23,637 bases of DNA from Coriolopsis trogii. Its lineage: Eukaryota; Basidiomycota; Agaricomycetes; Polyporales; Polyporaceae. The notes beneath the pieces were generated by a model. It was not told the DNA's origin. It saw only the letters and a list, made by a program, of their open reading frames with translations, and ran no database searches. Position 1 is the stretch's first letter, and the number at the start of each line of letters is the position of its first letter. This document shows positions 18,619-23,637 of this stretch, piece by piece. The translations under genes and the position numbers were made by a program. The stretch spans positions 1 through 23,637 of the forward strand of contig JAHYIO010000040.1 of assembly GCA_020543525.1 (NCBI GenBank), in the 5' to 3' direction.

Positions 18619-19170
18619 TGAACCACCGTTCTGGAGCTGACTCTCCCAGCATCTTCTCATTCCTCTGAGACTAAAGTCGAGGACATCGTTGATACTTCGA
18701 CAGAAGCATCCTCTGACAGCTCAGGCAACGAGGAATCCTGCCAGGATCTTCCACACGTTTGGGACTCTGATGAACAAGTCGACGCCCACCTTCAAAGCGA
18801 CGGTTGGTACAATTGTGCCGTGAGCCTCTGTCCTCATCGGTACAACAACATTGCTTTACCCGAAGATTCTACATTGTTCGCTTGGCAGCCTATCTCCCCT
18901 TACCAAGCAGACGAGGAGTTTCTTGCTGGAGTCAACACAGCTCTTCCAGTTGCATCCGATACACCCTACGACACACCACTTGTCGTAGCGCTTCCTCTCA
19001 CCTCTAACACCCCATACGACACCCCTCTCGTCACATTTCCACATCTCTCTCCAATCGAAACTCTCCCTCCTCCTCTCGTTGCTGTGCTTCCATCTGTTGC
19101 GCCTATATCCTTCACTCTAGACTTCGACAACGAGGACTATCTCCACTCTTCTCAATATCTGCTTTCAATC
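18619..19170 (+). other. Open frame joined to gag but lacking an ATG
   Basis: After the stop at about 18616 the gag frame stays open for 184 codons before the gag ATG at 19171, with no in-frame ATG. The encoded text is acidic and Ser-rich at first, then has a near-repeat: SDTPYDTPLVVALPL and SNTPYDTPLVTFPHL. Coding-like composition over this length without an ATG suggests either a spliced or mutated upstream start, or a capsid extension used through a non-AUG start. Confidence 0.45.
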
Positions 19171-20060
19171 ATGGGAGACGTCAAGATTGACTCAATCCCT
19201 ATCCTTTCTTCGGCGAACCAGTACAATGACTGGGCTGCAAAGCTCAAGGGCTACTTCATCTTCATGGGCTGTTGGGAGATTGTTGAAGGCACCAAGACTG
19301 AGCCCTCTCCTGCCGGTACTACCGCCACTGCGGCGGAGCTAGCCGCCATAGAGGCATGGCAGAAGCTCAATGGGCAGGCTCGCGGCATGATGTACATGCG
19401 AGTCTCACCAAACTTCCACTACGTCCTCGATGCGAAGGTTCCGGGTCAACGCGGTGCTGCTCCTCGCACCATAACAGCTGCTGAGACCTGGGCCGCCATC
19501 AAGACGAAGTTTGGCATGCCCAACAGTGCTCACGTCTGGGGCATGTTTGAGTCACTCGTTGCAGAGCCTCGCATGAACGATTCGAAGCCTCTCCAAGACC
19601 AGATGATGAAGATCATCAACCGCCTTCACAATATCGACAGCAATAGCGTCAAGCTCAGCGAGACCATGCAGGCTCTCCTGTTGCTGTCGAAGGTCCCCGA
19701 GTCCTACCAGTCCATGGTTTCTGCGCTGATGGCTATCACGGACATCGACAAGGTCACCCTCAATGATATCCAGTTGAAGACCTTGGCTGAGGAGTCGTTG
19801 TGCAAGAACGGACAGTCCGCCAACAAGGTCTCCCAGACCAAGCTGAAGCCTAAGGGTCCTTGCTCCTTCTGTGGCGGTAGTTCTCACCACGAGTCCAACT
19901 GCTACAAGAAGCACCCGGACAAGTGTCCCAAGGGCAAGAAGAAGGAGAAGGAGAGGGATAAGGACAAGGACAAGGGGAAGAACAAGGACACTACTTCTCA
20001 TAGTTATGCGCATGTCGTCTCTGAGTCTGTATCTGCTGTGAATGTAAACTATCGGGTCCC
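19171..20060 (+). pseudogene. Copia gag (capsid/nucleocapsid)
   Basis: It starts MGDVKIDSIPILSSANQYND, the usual gag opening in which a short linker precedes N-x-Y-x-x-W. The capsid helices follow (AAKLKGYFIFMGCWEIVEG; AAIKTKFGMPNSAHVWGMFE; MNDSKPLQDQMMKIINRLHN). A zinc knuckle C-x2-C-x4-H-x4-C sits at residues 231-244 (CSFCGGSSHHESNC), then a Lys-rich tail. The capsid coats element RNA and the knuckle binds it. Up to the tail the frame is intact. The downstream pol frame is shifted by one base, so I label it a pseudogene of the polyprotein although the gag part alone could still be made. Confidence 0.82.
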
Positions 20061-21581
20061 TCGAACATCACTGCTTCTTTCTATGATGAGGCTATGGCCT
20101 CGGACAGCTCGAAGTGGACCATGTGGCTTATGGACTCAGGAGCCTCTCAACACATCACTGGCGACATGTCTGATTTCTCCACCTACCAGCCTTTTGAAAC
20201 CACTGTTCCTTTTGGCACGGCTGCGTCGGGTGAAAGTAGTGTTATCCATGCGCTTGGATCGGAAACGGTTGAAGGGATTGCGTACATCGATAATCAGAGC
20301 GTCCCTGTCACTCTCAACAACGTCTACTATATCCCGCATGTGGAAGGTCGTCTTTTCTCGACGGGCTCCATCGAGCGCAATGGTTACTCCTTGTTCCAAG
20401 GCGAAGGTCGCATGTGTATCTTTGACAAGCTACCTGATAGTGCTGTCAAACATGGTTCAACGATTCGTATCATGGGTCGAAAAATCCTTGAGGCAAGGTA
20501 CAACCTGAATAGCAACACATACTGGACGCTCCTCGAACTCCGTAATAGTCAGCGTGTCCACCTCAATGTCCATCACTTTAAGACCTGGCATCGTTGCTTT
20601 GGTCATGCGGGCAAGGACGTGCTGCGTCATCTTCCTAAGAACACCAAGGGAGTTGATGCCGTTGATCCTGCAGATGAAGAGCCATGTGATAGATGTGCCT
20701 TTGGCAAATCCACTCGCGCCCCCTTCCCACCTTCTGAGAAGTGTGCGACTGAAGTTCTCGAGCTTATCCATACGGATCTCGATGGACCGATGCGTACTCA
20801 GGCTATCGGAGGATGGAAGTATTTTGCCGGTTTCATTGATGATTACTCTGGTCTTGCCCGCGCCTACTATCTTAAGCACAAGTCGGACGCTATCAAAGCA
20901 TTCCTCGACTATAAGGTATGGGCTGAGACTCAGACCAGTAAAAAGATCAAGAAGGTCCGCTCTGATTGAGGGGGGGAATATATGTCTAGTGAGTTCAGCG
21001 AGCTTCTTCGTTCGCATGGCATCGAGCACCAGAAGACAGTTGCGGGTTCGCCTCAACAGAATGGACGTGCTGAACGCTGGAACTGTACCATCACCGAGAA
21101 GGCCTTGTGTATGTTACATCAGGCTGGACTTAGTCACGGTTTCTGGCAACTCGCCATTGATGCAGCCGTTCATATCTACAATCGTCAACCTATGCGACGA
21201 CACAAATGGCAATGCCCTATCACATTGTGGGACAGTACTATACTGGATGTCTCCTACTTTCGCGTGTTTGGGTGCAAAGCCTTTGTGCATGTGCAGAAGG
21301 CGAAGTGCGAAGGGAAGCTCGACAAGAAGGCAGTTGAGATGATCTTCGTGGGGTATGAGCAGGGTTCCAAGGGGTATCATTTTTGGAATCCGGCCACCCG
21401 CTCTATTATCGTGTCCCGCGATGTGACATTCGATGAAGAGTCTTTCCCTGCACGTAAACTTCCTGGCAATCAACCTGTCGCCCCCAGTGATAATCCATTT
21501 GTGAATAACCAGTCGGATAAGTCCTCAAATGACGACTCTAGTGTTATGCGCCAGGGGCCTTGCCCCAAGGCCCCGAGGTGA
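20058..21581 (+). pseudogene. Copia pol: protease, GAG-pre-integrase and integrase, broken
   Basis: The frame is -1 relative to gag. Aspartic protease appears as WLMDSGASQHITGD (DSGAS active site). GAG-pre-integrase has the HHCC zinc site (WHRCFGH ... CDRC). The integrase core shows HTDLDGPM (first catalytic Asp), VRSD (second Asp) and QNGRAERWN (Glu). A TGA stop at 20967-20969 sits directly after the second Asp, where the family has x in D-x-G-G-E; the frame then resumes unchanged. The SH3-like segment (FRVFGCKAFVHV ... RDVTFDEESF) ends the recognisable part. After about 21540 the text is satellite-derived. No YVDD reverse transcriptase motif is present. Confidence 0.85.
21554..21574. repeat. 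Perfect inverted repeat at the Copia-satellite junction
   Basis: The 9 bp arm ggggccttg and its exact reverse complement caaggcccc are separated by three bases. It lies at the point where Copia similarity stops and the satellite starts, so it may mark the breakpoint or have promoted it. A GC-rich hairpin of this strength can stall replication; that role is inference. Confidence 0.7.
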
Positions 21582-22260
21582 CAAAACAGTTTGGGCCATA
21601 GCCGGCCAACCGTTGCTCGGAATCTTGGTGACAAGGGGTCCTTCCTATAGCCAAGAAGCAGGAGTATCCAACAGTGTTGGTTTTGTGGCTGTGCGCCCAG
21701 TCCCCATGGAGATATAGCCAGGTGACAAGCCTCAATGCCTTTTGGCACCGGGTGACAAGCTCAGTGTGGAGCCCATTGTGACTCAACCCCTGGGCAGAAC
21801 CCAGGTGACAAGGGGTCATATGAAAGCCAGGATACAAGGCTACAAAATGAGGGTAGAACCAGGACGATCCATGGAGTCTCCGCTGAGAAATGGCTTGTCA
21901 CCTGTTGTCACTGGATTCTAAGGCAGAGTTGGTCCAGGTGGTGACAAGCTCATTGTGGCTGCCCCTCTGGTCGGAACCCAGGTGACAAGGGGTCCCCTAG
22001 GAGCTATAACACAGGGCTACAAGATGGGGGTACAATCATGGGAATCCATGGAGTTTCCGTGGAGAAACAGCCAAGTGACAAGCAGAGTTTACGTTCTGGA
22101 GCTGTCATCAAGGTCATTGAGAGCCTGATTGTGGGCCAACTGTTGGTCGGAACCTTGGTGACAAGGGGTCCTTTGTATAGCCAGAAAAGAGACGAATCCA
22201 ACGGTACCCATTTTGTGTCTGTACGATGTGTCCCCATAAAGAAACTGCCTTGTCACCTCC
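21580..22260. repeat. Subtelomeric satellite, four units of about 177 bp
   Basis: The box ggtgacaaggggtc recurs at 21627, 21804, 21981 and 22157, spacings of 177, 177 and 176 bp. Text between boxes is related but diverged. Units 1 and 4 resemble each other (tatagccaga, then atccaac) and units 2 and 3 resemble each other (ggctacaa, then atccatggagt). A partial unit precedes the first box (ggtgacaaaac at 21581). A second, shorter box (ggtgacaagc) occurs near the middle of each unit. The near-constant period with high divergence shows an old tandem array held in register. Open frames here are motif-free. Confidence 0.85.
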
Positions 22261-22299
22261 GGAATATCGCATTCTGGCATGCTGGGTCTGGTAGATTTG

Positions 22300-22398
22300 A
22301 CCATGTGACCTGACCAGCTGTCCAGGTCATGTGACTGAACTTGCTAGCAGTAAGGAAGTATGGTCACATGACTGGGTCACCCACCATGTCACATGACC
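22300..22398. repeat. Cluster of CATGTGAC/GTCACATG dyads
   Basis: Within 100 bp there are four related sites: ccatgtgacc (22301), ggtcatgtgac (22325), ggtcacatgac (22362) and tgtcacatgacc (22387). GTCATGTGAC and GTCACATGAC are reverse complements, so the sites occur in both orientations. The core CATGTG/CACATG is an E-box-like dyad. The group lies between the satellite and the Cys/His-rich frame and could be a protein-binding cluster of the subtelomere. Confidence 0.6.
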
Positions 22399-22405
22399 AC
22401 TTTGG

Positions 22406-23315
22406 GTGGTGCTGATGTGTCCAAAGGATCAATGTTGGCATAGCCTGTTTATTAAGTTCTTTGATGGGACAGAAAGCATGTATACTTGGACAGCAAGTTT
22501 GACTGGTGGTGCTCTGCTTGTGCTAAGTGGTCCAACAGTTCTTGACCACCTTGAGGGATTACCATTGCCAACAATGAGTCTACCAACATTGTGCCTATCC
22601 TTCCTCCAGCCCCTCTGATCTCCTCCTCCACTACATTATCTTCCCAAGTTGGTGCAGTTCAAGCATGTGCTCCTTGGACAACTCTTCCCCTAGGACCTTC
22701 TAGTACCACAGCTACAGCCAGCCACCACTCTGCCCAGGATGATGTTCAATGTGGAGCAGCATTTGCTGAAGCTGTACAGGCTGCCAAACGGGCAAGGCTG
22801 GATAGGGAAGGACAACTACAGCCACTACTTGAGTGGTGGAGGAAGGCTTTGGACAAGTTTTGTGGGCACTGTGGATTGTGCCAGATTACGAGGCCAAAGA
22901 ACTACCCAATGCAAGATCAGCACAACATTGTGCATTGTCCAACTATGGTGGAGCTGCTAAAGAAGACAAATGAGAAGAGTACTTGGACTGGAATAAGCAG
23001 CTGAGGTACTATGGGTCAATGGGTGCATGCTCAAAGTGCCACATATCGTTCCTTCAAGATCTTCTTCATCCTACGAATGCTGGGAAGGGCAAGGGGACAA
23101 GCTGCAATGTGGCATGGCTGGACATGATAGGGCTGATGGTATACTGGGCATACTACTCCAATGAGTGGTGTAGGTTGGCTGAGAGGGAGTTTGGGATAAG
23201 TTGGGTGAATAATACGTCATTTGCAGCATGGTTGGTGAGTAGGAACAAGGATGAGAGGTATGTGAAGATTGCTAGGTTTTGGTTGTGGTTGGTGGAGTGT
23301 TGGCTAAGGCAGTAG
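22406..23315 (+). pseudogene. Cys/His-rich subtelomeric reading frame, telomere-linked-helicase tail-like
   Basis: Two overlapping frames, 22591-23004 and from 22974 to 23315, continue one another with a one-base shift near 22972-22977. The first holds LEWWRKALDKFCGHCGLCQI, then H and C residues (HNIVHC); the second holds YYGSMGACSKCHISFLQD, LLHP and C-x4-W-x-D. The pattern C-x2-C...H-x4-C...C-x2-CH...C is a putative zinc-binding module. The C-terminal parts of RecQ-like telomere-linked helicases of mushroom fungi have, as I recall them, a similar Cys/His/Trp-rich region, and the position next to the telomere fits. No helicase motif (Walker A/B) is present, so at most the 3' end of such a gene remains. 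Codon use is A/T-richer than the host genes. An unrelated subtelomeric family is possible. Confidence 0.5.
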
Positions 23316-23560
23316 GGTAGTATTTGTGGTGTATTGGATTAGTTGTGTGTTGTAAGAAGTGTTGGTTGATTGTTTTGGGTTATAAAGTGTGTATGTGAAG
23401 TTAGGGGGAAGTAGGGCTGATTATGTGTTGTAAGAAGGGTTAGTTGGTTGTTTTGGGTGTAGGGTTGAAGCTATTGGGTGTAGAAGTGGTGAGGGGTTAG
23501 GGTTTAGAAAGATTTTGTAAATTTTTAAAAGTGTTAAACAAGCTATAAGGAATGTTTAGT
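23316..23560. repeat. C-poor, G/T-rich telomere-adjacent spacer with 78 bp degenerate repeat
   Basis: The plus strand here has very few C. The segment tgtgttgtaagaag at 23346 recurs at 23424, 78 bp on, with related flanks (ttggttgattgttttgggt and ttggttgttttgggtgt). Telomere-like words (ttaggg, tagggtt, ttagggttt) are scattered through it. This strand bias matches the G-rich strand of the telomere and suggests origin from degenerated telomeric DNA or long exposure to strand-biased processes. Confidence 0.7.
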
Positions 23561-23564
23561 AGGG

Positions 23565-23637
23565 TTAGGGTTAGGGTTAGGGTTAGGGTTAGGGTTAGGG
23601 TTAGGGTTAGGGTTAGGGTTAGGGTTAGGGTTAGGGT
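23565..23637 (+). repeat. Telomere, (TTAGGG)12
   Basis: Twelve perfect TTAGGG units plus one base run to the end of the window. A variant (ttagtaggg) precedes them at 23557-23564. The G-rich strand runs 5' to 3' toward the right end, the orientation expected for a right chromosome terminus. The true tract is likely longer than what is shown. Confidence 0.97.

Larger units (their letters stand above)
17548..21550 (+). mobile_element. 5' half of a Copia (Ty1-copia) retrotransposon, truncated
   Basis: The order is LTR, initiator-Met primer site, leader, gag, protease, GAG-pre-integrase, integrase and the SH3-like segment after it, which is diagnostic of Ty1-copia order (integrase before reverse transcriptase). 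Reverse transcriptase, RNase H, the polypurine tract and the 3' LTR are absent. Similarity ends near 21550, where the subtelomeric satellite begins. The copy also has a reading-frame change near 20055 and a stop at 20967, so it cannot move on its own. Confidence 0.85.

Noticed and set aside
20040..20066. Programmed -1 frameshift signal between gag and pol
   Set aside because: No X-XXY-YYZ slippery heptamer is present at the frame change. A one-base mutation is simpler.
21470..22304. Short open frames on both strands across the satellite
   Set aside because: They follow the 177 bp repeat and contain no motif; recurrence is due to the tandem array.
1..23637. CRISPR array, tRNA, rRNA or bacterial-type operon
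   Set aside because: No regularly spaced short repeats with unique spacers, no GGTTCRA-type B box with a cloverleaf and no rRNA-like stretch were seen. Spliced genes and the telomere show a eukaryotic chromosome.

Overview
The window is a chromosome end from a filamentous basidiomycete, most likely an Agaricomycete and plausibly a polypore. The right edge is pure (TTAGGG)n, the vertebrate/fungal-type telomere repeat, oriented so that position 23637 is at or near the physical end. Host genes are GC-rich, compact and cut by many 41-76 bp GT-AG introns with CTGAC-like branch points. Their families (FunK1-like kinase, paired BTB/POZ proteins of the mushroom type, O-methyltransferase, EthD-like protein) are typical of mushroom-forming fungi. 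Species assignment is inference.

Layout. Positions 1-1000 hold no gene I can support. A three-exon hypothetical gene with a TATA box follows (1090-1861, +). Three minus-strand genes come next: a Ser/Thr-rich single-pass membrane protein (3972-2531, start uncertain), a duplicated dimeric alpha/beta-barrel (EthD-like) protein (5808-5056) and a very short FunK1-like kinase remnant (6548-about 6024). A broken F-box start lies at 7186-7001. Two BTB/POZ paralogues sit head to head around a 292 bp shared spacer (9694-7584 on minus; 9987-11201 on plus). They are followed by the complete four-exon gene for 60S acidic ribosomal protein P1 (11544-12144, +), a gene-poor 2.1 kb stretch and a nine-exon SAM-dependent O-methyltransferase (14258-16352, +).

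From about 16.4 kb to the end the DNA is repeat-driven. There is a solo LTR with a perfect 5 bp target duplication (16523-16850), an inverted fragment of a Copia LTR (16899-17184), a second LTR of the first family with its polypurine tract (17185-17514), and then a Copia element in plus orientation. That element has a 5' LTR, a half-tRNA initiator-Met primer site, gag, protease and integrase, with one frame change and one nonsense codon. It stops dead before reverse transcriptase at about 21.55 kb. There it meets a 177 bp-period subtelomeric satellite (four copies), a cluster of CATGTGAC dyads, a frameshifted Cys/His-rich reading frame resembling the tail of fungal telomere-linked RecQ helicases, a C-poor G/T-rich spacer and the telomere.

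How parts relate: the left 16 kb is ordinary chromosomal gene space with no evident pathway cluster. The two BTB genes probably share a promoter region. The right 7 kb records serial transposon nesting followed by loss of the distal part of the Copia element and capture of, or breakage into, subtelomeric repeat DNA. I did not find a convincing new defence, biosynthetic or mobile system; the most interesting structure is the chromosome-end architecture itself. All intron models were derived by reading splice sites and phase by eye and have not been tested against transcripts.
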